From Gudongella oleilytica (GTDB lineage: Bacteria > Bacillota > Clostridia > Tissierellales > Tissierellaceae), in the NCBI RefSeq assembly GCF_004101785.1, contig NZ_CP035130.1, positions 1,612,001 to 1,676,000 of the forward strand: DNA of 64,000 nucleotides, read 5' to 3'. The notes below the pieces were generated by a model that was given only the letters and a program-made list of their open reading frames with translations, made no database searches and was not told the origin of the DNA. This document shows, piece after piece, positions 26,655 to 34,934 of the stretch. The position numbers were made by a program, and so were the translations under genes. Positions within the stretch are counted from its first letter, which is position 1, and each line of letters starts with the position of its first letter.

Positions 26655-27845
26655 TTATATAGTTCCTTCAGACTTAAGTTTTTCCAAATCTTCCTCACTA
26701 TACCCCAGGAGCTTAGAATAGATATCCTCATTATGCTCTCCTACCAGAGGAATCCTCTGTTTCCTGTCACCAGGAGTCCTGGACATCTTGAACACTGAAC
26801 CTCCAAGCTTTACTTTACCCGAAAGAGGCTGCTCGACCTCGACAATCATTTCACGATGAAGTATTTGTGGATCATTAGCTACCTGGTCAAAGGTGGGAAC
26901 ATTTGAGCATGGAACCTTGAATTTTTTTAATTCTGTTACAGCCTCATCAACTGTTCTTTCCATTAGCCAGTCGTTTAGAATACCTTCAACCTCCTCCATG
27001 TGCTTGACTCTTAAGACTCGAGTCATAAATCTTTCATCGTTGCTGAGGTCCTCTCTGCCTAATGCTTTAAGAACATTTTGCCACTGGTCGTCTGTGATTG
27101 TACAGATAACAACGTAGCCATCCTTTGCCTTGTATGAGCCAAAAGGAGTTGAGCTGCTAAGCTTATTCCCAACTCTTTTAGGTGTTACCATAGTGTCAAA
27201 GTAGTTTGCCCGATCCGGGAAAACCATCGCCCAGATACCATCCTGCATAGAAATATCTATCTGCTGACCTTCACCAGTCATCGTCCTGTAATGGAGCGCA
27301 GCCAGTATGGCTATAGATGCGTTGTAGCCTCCCATATAGTCGGCTAATGATACCCCTACCTTCAGGGGCTCTCCATCCTCGTAGCCTGTGACACTCATCA
27401 ATCCCCCCATAGCTTGACCCACCATATCGTAGGTAACCTCGTCACGGCGTGGACCTGTCTGTCCAAAGCCTGAAATGGAAGCATAAATGATCCCAGGATT
27501 TATTGAACTGGCCACTTCATAACCAAGTCCAAGCTTCTCCAATACTCCAGGAGCAAAATTCTCAACCAAGATATCGCACTCAGCCACTAATTTTTTTGCT
27601 ATTTCAAGTCCCTCAGGGTTCTTCATGTTCAATGTTATGCTTTTCTTGCCACGATTATAGGCAAAAAACTGGTAGGATTCTCCCTTAGGGGTCATAGGAG
27701 CTGCTTTTCTTTCAGGCTCACCAGATCCAGGTCTCTCTACCTTTAGAATCTCAGCTCCCAACTCGCAAAGAACAGACGTACAGTGGGGTCCTGAAAGATA
27801 TTGTGTAAAATCCAATACCTTAACACCCTCCAATGCCTTTTTCAT
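26655..27845 (-). CDS. Class III CoA-transferase (CaiB/BaiF family)
   Basis: The protein of about 396 residues moves CoA from one carboxylic acid to another. It starts KKALEGVKVLDFTQYLSGP, the family opening, followed by ERPGSGEP, YNRGKKSITLNMK and the catalytic Asp region DYMGGYNASIA near residue 170. The ATG at 27845 has GGGAGAG upstream; an in-frame extension of 13 codons has none. The acid is unknown. In fermenting Clostridia such enzymes serve carnitine, aromatic-acid or bile-acid pathways. It appears to be alone in its transcript. Confidence 0.9.
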   Translation of the reverse strand: MKKALEGVKVLDFTQYLSGPHCTSVLCELGAEILKVERPGSGEPERKAAPMTPKGESYQFFAYNRGKKSITLNMKNPEGLEIAKKLVAECDILVENFAPGVLEKLGLGYEVASSINPGIIYASISGFGQTGPRRDEVTYDMVGQAMGGLMSVTGYEDGEPLKVGVSLADYMGGYNASIAILAALHYRTMTGEGQQIDISMQDGIWAMVFPDRANYFDTMVTPKRVGNKLSSSTPFGSYKAKDGYVVICTITDDQWQNVLKALGREDLSNDERFMTRVLRVKHMEEVEGILNDWLMERTVDEAVTELKKFKVPCSNVPTFDQVANDPQILHREMIVEVEQPLSGKVKLGGSVFKMSRTPGDRKQRIPLVGEHNEDIYSKLLGYSEEDLEKLKSEGTI

Positions 27846-28101
27846 AATGCATCTCTCCCTATTCAGGTTTTCTGGCCAGCACAAAAAACGGCGTGACCGT
27901 TATCAGGCGGAATGGGAAGGAACTCTCCCCAAATCGAAAATATGATAAGAAATCCTTGGAATCAAGGCATTCAATAGTTGGCGGCCAAGTCAACCATTGA
28001 TGCTAACACTGAACGTGTTCTTTCATCTATATATTATCACTGATTTTCATGGATAACAATCTTTATTATGCAAATATTTGAAAAATTGTGTTTGTGAGAT
28101 A

Positions 28102-28212
28102 CTAAGCCCTATTAACAACAATTGAACTTATCACATATATACCTGTAATGGTCGACATGATTGTCCAAACTCCGGAAAAGCCAATCCATCGGGCAGTCAG
28201 GCTGGAAAAAGG
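28102..28212 (-). pseudogene. Possible C-terminal remnant of a membrane protein
   Basis: In the gap 27885-28265 the minus strand has a 35-codon open stretch reading LTARWIGFSGVWTIM, then ITGIYVISSIVVNRA and a stop. It looks like the last membrane helix of a transporter, with no start codon or ribosome site. Apart from the flavodoxin terminator I see nothing else in this gap. Confidence 0.3.
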
Positions 28213-28243
28213 TCAAAAAGAATAGTTTTCTCTCTGACCTTTA
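28205..28243 (-). terminator. Terminator after the WrbA-like gene
   Basis: The minus strand has AAGGTCA and TGACCTT separated by 19 bases, followed by TTTCC. It sits about 25 bases after the stop, which is also T rich. Confidence 0.6.
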
Positions 28244-28265
28244 AGTTATTTATATTGCTATTTTT

Positions 28266-28871
28266 TTATTCTTTTTTTATTCTTTCAGCTATGTCTATAG
28301 TTCTTTTCGCCTGGTGCTTCACCGCTGCTTCGACATCCTCTACCATCTTTCCATCCTGTCCAATGGATACTGAGGTTCCATAGGGATTGCCTCCTGAACC
28401 AAATAACACTGGATCAGTGTACCCAGGAGCAACTACAATCGCACCCCAGTGATACATCATTGTGTATAGTGACAATATTGTTGCCTCTTGACCTCCATGT
28501 AGATTTTGTGCAGATGTCATTGCACTTACTACCTTGTTTACTGTTTTGCCCTGTGCCCAAAGTCCTCCCTGAGTGTCCAGGAATTGCTTCATTTGTGATG
28601 CCATGACACCAAATCTTGTCGGAACGCTGAAGATAATTGCATCTGCCCATTCAATATCATCAGATGTTGCAGTTGGAACATCCTTAGTCGCTTCCTGTGT
28701 CGCTTTCCATGCAGGATTATTGTCTATTACCGATTGTGGCGCAAGCTCAGGAACCTTTAATACTCTTACCTCTGCTCCAGCTTCCTTCGCGCCTTCCGCT
28801 GCCCATTTAGCCAATTGGTAATTAGATCCACCCATACTATAATAAATCACTGCTAATTTAACGTTACTCAT
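28266..28871 (-). CDS. wrbA: WrbA-type NAD(P)H:quinone oxidoreductase (flavodoxin fold)
   Basis: The 201-residue FMN protein reduces quinones by two electrons. The phosphate-binding loop YYSMGGSNYQLA lies near residue 10; PTRFGVMASQMKQFLD and the HGGQEATILS segment are typical of WrbA. The ATG at 28871 follows GAGGAGA; the longer open frame upstream is not supported. It lies downstream of a MarR-type regulator gene with an 82-base gap containing TACT/AGTA-like half sites, so it is probably controlled by that regulator in response to oxidative or quinone stress. Confidence 0.9.
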   Translation of the reverse strand: MSNVKLAVIYYSMGGSNYQLAKWAAEGAKEAGAEVRVLKVPELAPQSVIDNNPAWKATQEATKDVPTATSDDIEWADAIIFSVPTRFGVMASQMKQFLDTQGGLWAQGKTVNKVVSAMTSAQNLHGGQEATILSLYTMMYHWGAIVVAPGYTDPVLFGSGGNPYGTSVSIGQDGKMVEDVEAAVKHQAKRTIDIAERIKKE

Positions 28872-28953
28872 TTTACACTCTCCTCTTAATATTATTTTTA
28901 TACTACTTAGTTTATTACTAATTTGTTTAATATTTGTAAAAATAATGGTGGTG

Positions 28954-29403
28954 CTAAAGTTCAACTCCACCTAATTTTTTCAGTAATTTTACCAGGGTCT
29001 TCTTTTCCTCTTCTTCAAGGATTTGAAAAATGCTGCTTATATTCTCAACATGTCTTGGAAATATATCTTCCATAATTTTGACACCTTTTTCAGTCAGGCT
29101 GATCAGACTTGCTCTTCTGTCCTCAGGATCGGGGTACCTTCTAACCAAACCATCCTTGGCAAGATTATCGATTACTACGGTCATATTGCCACCAGTTGAT
29201 AAGGTCCCTTCGATTATGTCGCAAATTCTCAGGTCTCCTTTATGGTACAGAATCTCCAACACAGCGAACTGTGGCAGCGTCAAACCTCCTTCCCGAATTG
29301 TAGTCGTTTCTCTTTTCCTTACTGAATGAAAGCATTTTGTCAATGCTATCAAAGTTTTTAAGTTGAGATCGTTTTTTTCTCCGTAGGATTTTTTTGTTTT
29401 CAT
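28954..29403 (-). CDS. MarR-family transcriptional regulator
   Basis: The 149-residue protein has the winged-helix MarR fold: LTLPQFAVLEILYHKGDL (helix leading to the recognition region), STGGNMTVVIDNLAKDGLV as the recognition helix, and the wing RRYPDPEDRRASLISLTEKG with the DxRxS signature. A single Cys (Cys60, in the RICDI segment) could sense thiol stress. It precedes the WrbA-like gene on the same strand. The palindrome at 29417-29433, just before its start, is the likely operator, giving self-repression and control of wrbA. Confidence 0.9.
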   Translation of the reverse strand: MKTKKSYGEKNDLNLKTLIALTKCFHSVRKRETTTIREGGLTLPQFAVLEILYHKGDLRICDIIEGTLSTGGNMTVVIDNLAKDGLVRRYPDPEDRRASLISLTEKGVKIMEDIFPRHVENISSIFQILEEEEKKTLVKLLKKLGGVEL

Positions 29404-29416
29404 GTTTACAGCATAT

Positions 29417-29433
29417 TACTAATTAGTACTAAT
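29417..29433. promoter_or_regulatory. Palindromic operator in front of marR/wrbA
   Basis: TACTAATTAGTA (29417-29428) is a perfect 12-base palindrome and overlaps a second, TTAGTACTAA (29424-29433). They lie 14-30 bases upstream of the marR start, where MarR proteins usually bind their own promoter. A related half-site pattern (TACTTAGTTTATTACTAA) lies between marR and wrbA. Confidence 0.6.
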
Positions 29434-29601
29434 GTCAATAGATAATTTTATATTCTTCATTACTCAGCACAATATTATGATTTTTCAGGAATCGCTTTAT
29501 TGTATTATTAGTCTTTTGTATAATTACAGAAAGCGATAATATGTTGTAATTTCAATATTTACATGTAAAAATACGACAGATGGTAATTCTGGAGGGCGTC
29601 T

Positions 29602-29840
29602 ATGGATACTCTTAAATTTAATTACTTCGGGAATATCAAGCTATATGATAGATGATTTGGATTTTACTTTTTTCCTTATCGCTCTATTTTATTGCCGGGA
29701 TATACAATGATCAGTGTATGAATTTAATATCTGTAACAGATTATTTGACCTGGCATATGATCTTTGAATTTGCAAGCATATTGGTGTCCTTTTCAATATT
29801 TGCAGTTCCTATGATCCAACCAATAAAAACTGTCAGGCCG
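29602..29840 (+). pseudogene. N-terminal remnant of a MASE3-type sensor gene
   Basis: An ATG at 29602 after GGAGG opens a frame that stops after 17 codons. From 29652, in another frame, the protein reads LISVTDYLTWHMIFEFASI and LVSFSIFAVPM, which resembles the start of the MASE3 membrane sensor domain found in GGDEF and histidine-kinase proteins. The frame is shifted near 29640 and the gene is cut at about 29838, where transposase sequence begins. It is inactive; the rest of the sensor is absent. Confidence 0.5.
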
Positions 29841-30062
29841 GAGACGTTGATTTCGTTGAAATAGGCCACGCCAAAGACGACCAGAACAAACCCGTGCTGA
29901 ACTACTCCATCGCCTACGACCGAAACAACCGAATACGGTTAACAGCATGTTGGCTTCATCTTAGACAGAGGCTACTTCAGCAAAGAGAACATACGCTATA
30001 TGGACAAATCCGGTTATGATTTTGTCATCATGATGAAAGGCATGAAAAAGCAAGAGGTCCTT
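29838..30062 (+). mobile_element. IS1634-type transposase remnant
   Basis: Two pieces of a DDE transposase can be read. The first gives GDVDFVEIGHAKDDQNKP and LNYSIAYDRNNRI; after a deletion and frame change the second gives GFILDRGYFSKENIRYMDK and GYDFVIMMKGM. These are recognisable blocks of IS1634-family (IS4-like) transposases. Both ends of the element are missing and no terminal repeats are visible, so it is a dead fragment wedged between the sensor remnant and the HAD remnant. Confidence 0.6.
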
Positions 30063-30199
30063 CCATACACGTGATTCAATTCCTCTATTGTGGGAGATCT
30101 TCCTAACAATTCATTGATTACATGATAAAATGTATCGACAATTAAATCTTTGGTATCTATAAGTGTCTCATTCAGGCCAAATATAACCGCTTTTATCAT
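30060..30199 (-). pseudogene. N-terminal remnant of a HAD-like hydrolase gene
   Basis: From the ATG at 30199 the minus strand reads MIKAVIFGLNETLIDTK and ELLGRSPTIEELNHVYG, the N-terminus of a HAD-superfamily phosphatase. It is cut at about 30060 by the transposase fragment. The catalytic motif DxDxT appears as GLNET, so both aspartates are lost. The gene is inactive. Confidence 0.55.
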
Positions 30200-30231
30200 T
30201 TCTTCACCATCCCAAACAGTGTATTGTCGGT

Positions 30232-30273
30232 TGAGATAAAAACATGAGAGGGACTGGTGTCACAGTCCCTCTC
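30232..30273 (-). terminator. Terminator after the glutamate-synthase-like gene
   Basis: GAGAGGGACTG (30246-30256) and CAGTCCCTCTC (30263-30273) form a perfect 11-base stem with a 6-base loop, followed on the minus strand by ATGTTTTTATC. Confidence 0.85.
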
Positions 30274-30314
30274 AAGACTTATCTTCGATTTGTAAAAGAT
30301 CCAAATAACAGACT

Positions 30315-31835
30315 CTATTCAAACCATTTACCTTGGATCAGGTCTTTTGCATCACGCGTTAGAGGTATCAAATCCTCCCTATCTAAATAGGCTATGTCAA
30401 ATTTGCGATTTAAAGCCGCAAAATGCTGAACTCCAAATGCAATTTTTCTAAGATAAGAAAACACTCCAATTGCTCCAGTTGAGAATTCATTAGCCTTCTT
30501 GCCATATAAAGCCCTCAAATCTGCCAGATCACCAAATATTTCCTCGACATTATTGCCATATTTCTTGAAGTTCTTAGGTACTTCACCTTTTTTAATTTGT
30601 TCTCCAATGTTTTTACCCATCATCGAGGCTGTCATAGCAGCACGGCAAATTCCAACGGCAGTAACCTTACCCTCTCCATAAGCAAGGGATTTAAATACCT
30701 GATCCTCTGAAACAAATCCACCAGTTATTGTAATAGCAGGAATCCAGCAGCCCTCCTCTTTCATCTTGTCCACTATTCTGCATATAGCTTCCTCCATAAC
30801 TACAGGCGGCAACCCCCACTCATTCATCATTTTAGTTGGGCTGTAGCCACTTCCCCCTCCTGCTCCATCGAATGTTATCATATCGACTTCTGCCTTGCTT
30901 CCTATCCTGATAACCTTCTCCAAATCTTCGGGATCATAGCCAGCCATTTTAAGATAAATGTTTTTCGCACCCATCTCTCTCAGCTCAGCTATTCTGGGAA
31001 CAAGGTATTCCTCATCCCATAACGGCAATCTTGAATAGTAATAAAAGTTGGGGCAAACTCCTTCTTTATGAGCCTCTTCCATCCCCGGTCCATTAGGATC
31101 AGGATATACCAATGATCCTGATGCCTGCTTCTTTAAAGCTTCCTCTCGGTTTCTAAGTCGGATTACAGGCTGTGTCCCCTTTGCACTCTGACCAAATTTC
31201 AGCTCTATGGCCTCAGCATTATGTACCTTTATTGCATACTCAGGAACACCGTTCATGTCATCCTCTACGTTGCATTGAAGGATGATCTGACCGTAACCCC
31301 TATAGTAATTTCTGAATGAATCCAATATTTTGCTTAGCATTGGAAAATTCACTACTTTCCCATTTTCCATAATCAACTCAGGATCCTTATTCTTTGCATC
31401 CTCACCGATAACACAACACACTCCAGCCATGGCTGCTCCAGCAAAATAATCTTCCCAGTTCATTTTGATAAGAGCAGGCAAGATGACAGGCATGGTCATT
31501 TTAACCTCGTTGTACTTTCCAAATACTCGTTCAAGCTTGACATTGTAGATGTTTGCTTCCTCAAAAGTCGTGTTAGCTCCTATTGCGCCAAAAACGCGTC
31601 CGTTGATATTGAAATGTGAAAAATCAATTGGATAGTCTTTTTCTGAGGCTACCTGATTCGCTCCTGTGTTTGTTGGATATACCGCCTTCATTCCTAAAAC
31701 TGCAGCCAATGCTATTTCACATGTTCCGCTGCATTCCTCAGTACAGAAGGAACACATCCCTGACTGCGGTGAAATGAAGGTGCTGCGATTCCATGTATCA
31801 TTGAATGCTGATGAGGCCTTTGGTGAATAAGTCAT
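30315..31835 (-). CDS. FMN-binding glutamate-synthase-family protein
   Basis: The 506-residue protein matches the GltB/FMN domain of glutamate synthase, without the glutaminase part. Motifs for FMN binding and catalysis include KMAGYDPEDLEKV, DMITFDGAGGGSGYSPTKMM near residue 330 and ITGGFVSEDQVFKSLAYG. The N-terminus has a four-Cys cluster (CSFCTEECSGTC near residues 28-39) that could bind an iron-sulfur centre. In Clostridia such stand-alone proteins occur in amino-acid metabolism, but their reaction is not established. It is a single gene with its own terminator, the only intact gene in a stretch of remnants. Confidence 0.8.
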   Translation of the reverse strand: MTYSPKASSAFNDTWNRSTFISPQSGMCSFCTEECSGTCEIALAAVLGMKAVYPTNTGANQVASEKDYPIDFSHFNINGRVFGAIGANTTFEEANIYNVKLERVFGKYNEVKMTMPVILPALIKMNWEDYFAGAAMAGVCCVIGEDAKNKDPELIMENGKVVNFPMLSKILDSFRNYYRGYGQIILQCNVEDDMNGVPEYAIKVHNAEAIELKFGQSAKGTQPVIRLRNREEALKKQASGSLVYPDPNGPGMEEAHKEGVCPNFYYYSRLPLWDEEYLVPRIAELREMGAKNIYLKMAGYDPEDLEKVIRIGSKAEVDMITFDGAGGGSGYSPTKMMNEWGLPPVVMEEAICRIVDKMKEEGCWIPAITITGGFVSEDQVFKSLAYGEGKVTAVGICRAAMTASMMGKNIGEQIKKGEVPKNFKKYGNNVEEIFGDLADLRALYGKKANEFSTGAIGVFSYLRKIAFGVQHFAALNRKFDIAYLDREDLIPLTRDAKDLIQGKWFE

Positions 31836-31953
31836 AAAAATCCCCCTCTAATTTATATAAATATCGCATTAAATCATTAACAGCTGATTTTATTGTATCG
31901 ATTTATCAGTAAAAATGCAATAACTGACATAAGTTATTTACTCTAAAAGCACC

Positions 31954-31982
31954 AAACCCCACTGATTAAATCAGTGGGGTTT
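31954..31982. terminator. Symmetric hairpin (terminator-like)
   Basis: AAACCCCACTGAT and ATCAGTGGGGTTT form a perfect 13-base stem with a 3-base loop. It lies in the 304-base gap 31836-32139, upstream of the glutamate-synthase-like gene. It may have ended a gene that has been lost from this scar region. The rest of the gap holds the insertion-sequence end described next. Confidence 0.6.
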
Positions 31983-32032
31983 ACTGTATCTGGATATGGG
32001 TGTTATTGGCAAAGTAACTACTTATTGATAAA

Positions 32033-32079
32033 ATGCACCGCTCAAATTAAATCGTTAAAAGATGCACCGCTTTTGCACA
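32033..32079 (-). mobile_element. Probable insertion-sequence end (IS21-like repeats)
   Basis: On the minus strand the sequence starts TGTGCAAAAGCGGTGCAT and repeats the core AGCGGTGCAT 29 bases later (copies at 32062-32071 and 32033-32042). A TGTGCA start with repeated sub-terminal motifs is typical of IS21-family ends. No transposase is present, so only one end remains. Confidence 0.4.
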
Positions 32080-32139
32080 CCCCCTGGGTTTATACCCAAA
32101 TCCTAAATTTGTTTATGACAAATACAAACAATAAGGCTA

Positions 32140-33186
32140 TTGTCTAGCATTGCCCAGGAAGAAAGTCGTTCCATTTCAGAGAATGTCACCTGGGGACAGC
32201 GAAAACGATTTGCAGACGGCAAGTATTCTCTGCCATATGCCCGTTTTCTTGGATATAGAAAAGGTGCAGATGGGAAGCCGGAAATTGTTGAAGAGAAAGC
32301 CGCCATTGTCAGAAAAATCTATCGGCTATATCTGGAAGGCAGAACTCCTTCCAATATTGCGGCAATTCTTGAAAGCGAAGGAGTTGATTCACCCGGTGGC
32401 AAGGAAAAATGGCAGGTTAGAACGATTATGAGCATACTAACAAATGAAAAGTACTACGGTGCTGCAATGTTGCAAAAATCCTTCACCGTTGATTTTCTGA
32501 CAAAGAAAATACAGCAAAATAACGGTGAACTGCCACGTTATTATATTGAACACGATCATGACGCAATAATCAGCAAGGCAGTATTTGATGAAGTCCAAAA
32601 GCGAATAGATCAACAAGGAAAAAGTAATGCCAGCCATTATCCTTTTTCAAACAAGATTATTTGCGGAGGCTGCGGTGGAATATATGGAAGAAAAATAGAT
32701 GGCAGCTATTCAAATAATAAAGAATATCGAAGAGCAGTCTGGAGATGTAACCGAAAATATTCTGCACGAGGGAAAAGTCATGCTCCTGTCATTAATGAAG
32801 ATGCCCTCGTGCTTGCCTTCAATATGACAGTTTTAGAAATTTGGAAATCTGAAGCCAAGATACGATCTCTTTGTCGAAGAATCCTTTCAAAAACAATACA
32901 CGCTGATAAACATAACGGTAGCAGAACAAGTCGGCAAAAAGCCATTGATTCTTTTCTCTCTACCCTTTGCGATATTTCTCCTACATGTATTGAGTTTGAT
33001 GATTCTTCATGGAGAATTCTTGTTCAACAAGTATCCGTATCACTTGATGAGAAATTAGAATTTTGTTTAATTAACGGTAATTTCTATGCCCAGCCACTGC
33101 TGAAACCACATGAGTTCAAAAAGATAATCCATCAAAAAACCAAGGAGGGGCGAAAACTCACCCCTCCACTACAGCTTAAAGATTGA
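32140..33186 (+). pseudogene. Large serine recombinase lacking its catalytic domain
   Basis: The open frame of 348 residues begins at the segment SSIAQEESRSISENVTWGQ, which is the end of the resolvase catalytic domain, and continues through the recombinase domain, a zinc-ribbon Cys set (CGGCGG and CNRK) and a divergent C-terminus. The first about 150 residues, including the nucleophilic Ser, are missing. The same segment in the intact recombinase ending at 42430 is nearly identical in protein but differs in many codons, so this is an older relative and not a recent copy. It could not catalyse strand exchange. Confidence 0.8.
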
Positions 33187-33492
33187 TTATTTCTTTAACT
33201 TTTCGATTTCCTCTTCAACTTCCTCAGCGCCTTCAGCATAGAATTTCTCTTCGTCAGGAGCCAACTCATGTAAAAGGCGAAGGAATTCGCCCGCATGTAC
33301 TCGTTCTTCATCGGCAATATCCTTAAGCACCTCGATGGCCAGTTTATTATCTGTGGATTCGGCTAGTTGCATATAAAGCTGAATTGCCTCATATTCAGCT
33401 GATACCATGAAGCGAATTGCTCTAATCAGTTCAGCATCGGTAAGCTTCTTTTCCTTAGCTAGTCCTGAAAACGGATGTCCAAAGTCTGGCAT
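33187..33492 (-). CDS. Ferritin-like (EncFtn/rubrerythrin-type) protein
   Basis: The 101-residue protein is a two-helix ferritin-like unit: the first iron-ligand motif SAEYEAIQLYMQ near residue 32 and the second DEERVHAGEFLRLLHEL near 62 (ExxH). Its size and order match the encapsulated-ferritin type, which forms a ring of dimers to oxidise iron and is normally loaded into encapsulin shells. No encapsulin gene and no obvious encapsulin targeting peptide are present. A rubrerythrin-like stress protein is the alternative. It is convergent with the recombinase remnant; the two stop codons touch. Confidence 0.75.
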   Translation of the reverse strand: MPDFGHPFSGLAKEKKLTDAELIRAIRFMVSAEYEAIQLYMQLAESTDNKLAIEVLKDIADEERVHAGEFLRLLHELAPDEEKFYAEGAEEVEEEIEKLKK

Positions 33493-33537
33493 ATTAAAAC
33501 TCCTTTCATAAATTTGAAAATTATTTTCATAGATTAT

Positions 33538-33936
33538 CTAATTGTTTTGCTTAAGCAGATCACGGATTTCTTCAAGAAGGGCTACTTCTGGTGCTGGGGC
33601 GGGAGGAGTAGCTGGTGTCTCGGCCTCTTTCTTTTTCCGAGAGGTAAGTAATTTAATAAATAAGAAAATAGAGAAAGCGATGATAAGGAAGTCTATGATC
33701 GATTGGATAAACGAACCGTATAGGATCGCCACTTCAGCAACATCGCCGCTTGCTGGCGTGATGATGTACTTAAGATCTGTAAAGCTGATCCCACCCAAAA
33801 GTGCTCCTATAGCTGGCATAAGAATGTCATTGACTAGGGATGAGACTATTTTGCCGAACGCACCGCCAATAATAACAGCAACTGCGAGGTCAATAACGTT
33901 GCCTTTTAGTGCAAACTCTTTAAACTCTTTTAGCAT
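33538..33936 (-). CDS. mscL: Large-conductance mechanosensitive channel
   Basis: The 132-residue membrane channel opens under membrane tension and releases solutes during osmotic shock. It has the family start FKEFALKGNVIDLAVAVIIGGAFGKIV in pieces (N-terminal amphipathic helix and pore helix with small residues), a periplasmic-type loop near DVAEVAIL, the second helix and a C-terminal EEIRDLLKQ coiled-coil end. It lies between a GGDEF gene and the ferritin-like gene on the same strand. Confidence 0.95.
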   Translation of the reverse strand: MLKEFKEFALKGNVIDLAVAVIIGGAFGKIVSSLVNDILMPAIGALLGGISFTDLKYIITPASGDVAEVAILYGSFIQSIIDFLIIAFSIFLFIKLLTSRKKKEAETPATPPAPAPEVALLEEIRDLLKQNN

Positions 33937-33962
33937 TATATATCCTCCTAACCTTTAAAACA

Positions 33963-34826
33963 TTATCTTGCTGTTTGATTTTTCCCGTTTCTCTTTGCTT
34001 GATACATTTTGGAATCAGCTAATGATATAAGCTCAGAGGCCAAAACCTTTTTGTTCCTAGTAGTGCAAATACCCAACGAGGCAGACGTCTTTATGCTTTC
34101 ATTCTGTAAGATACCTAATGCAACAATTTCTGTCCGAATTCTTTCTGCGATTTCAAAGGCGTCCTCATCTGAAGCATTATTTAGGCAAATCAGAAATTCA
34201 TCACCACCATAGCGAGCTACCCAATCATTATTTTCTCTGATTGAACGCTGTAGCAAATTTGCAACCTCTATAAGTACTTTATCTCCAAAGCCATGCCCGT
34301 ATTTATCGTTGATTTCTTTTAAATTGTCAATGTCTAAAAAAATAATCGAAAGTGGTTGATGCTTGTATATCGTCGTAGAAATATCTTTCTGAAGACAGTC
34401 GCCGACATATCTTCTATTAAACAATCCGGTTAGTTCATCTTGAAAAGCAAGATTGTCATATTCTTCTCTGAGCTGTTGACAATCCATTTGAAAATCACAG
34501 CCATCAAGTACAATAGCATCAGAAACGTTTTTTACCATTTCCAATATCAAGCTGTTATCTATGGGCAGGGCAGTAATAAGAAGTGTTGAAGCTGATAGCT
34601 GTTCTAGTCCTACACAGCACTTTTTATCTTCGTAAGCACGTAAAGCGAGGGCATCATCAGATAATAATTCATTATGCCAGTAAACACAGTCCTTATCGAT
34701 AGATGCATATTCTATTCTTTCTATCACCTTTTGATTAACGGGGTCAACAATTCTTAAAGCGTCGTAAAGCTTATTTAACCCCTGCAGCTTTTTCTCTATT
34801 TCAGCAAGCGTTTTATTCGTGTCCAT
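33963..34826 (-). CDS. GGDEF diguanylate cyclase
   Basis: The 287-residue protein makes the second messenger c-di-GMP. The C-terminal GGDEF domain (about residues 120-285) has the intact active-site loop YGGDEF, with NDKYGHGFGDKVL upstream and ASLGICT downstream. The I-site for product feedback is absent, since the position of the expected RxxD reads ENND. The first 110 residues form an unrecognised domain with the pair CC near residue 71 and no membrane helix, so the signal is cytoplasmic. It lies 26 bases upstream of mscL, possibly in one operon. Confidence 0.9.
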   Translation of the reverse strand: MDTNKTLAEIEKKLQGLNKLYDALRIVDPVNQKVIERIEYASIDKDCVYWHNELLSDDALALRAYEDKKCCVGLEQLSASTLLITALPIDNSLILEMVKNVSDAIVLDGCDFQMDCQQLREEYDNLAFQDELTGLFNRRYVGDCLQKDISTTIYKHQPLSIIFLDIDNLKEINDKYGHGFGDKVLIEVANLLQRSIRENNDWVARYGGDEFLICLNNASDEDAFEIAERIRTEIVALGILQNESIKTSASLGICTTRNKKVLASELISLADSKMYQAKRNGKNQTAR

Positions 34827-34877
34827 CGGATCAGCTTCCTTCTTCGATTAGGGGCATATAATCAATTTGATTTATTA

Positions 34878-34922
34878 AGGAACAGCAGCCAGATGGTATT
34901 GAGCCGTCGGGCTGCTGTTCCT
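34878..34922 (-). terminator. Hairpin after the S-layer-anchored protein gene
   Basis: AGGAACAGCAGCC (34878-34890) and GGCTGCTGTTCCT (34910-34922) are perfect 13-base arms around a 19-base loop, 12 bases after the stop. The following minus-strand sequence is only moderately T rich. Confidence 0.65.
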
Positions 34923-34934
34923 GTTTCATATATT

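Noticed and set aside
31920-31950. A third copy of the 36-base prophage motif near ACTCTAAAAGC
   Set aside because: Only 11 bases match and the flanks differ; it lies outside the prophage.
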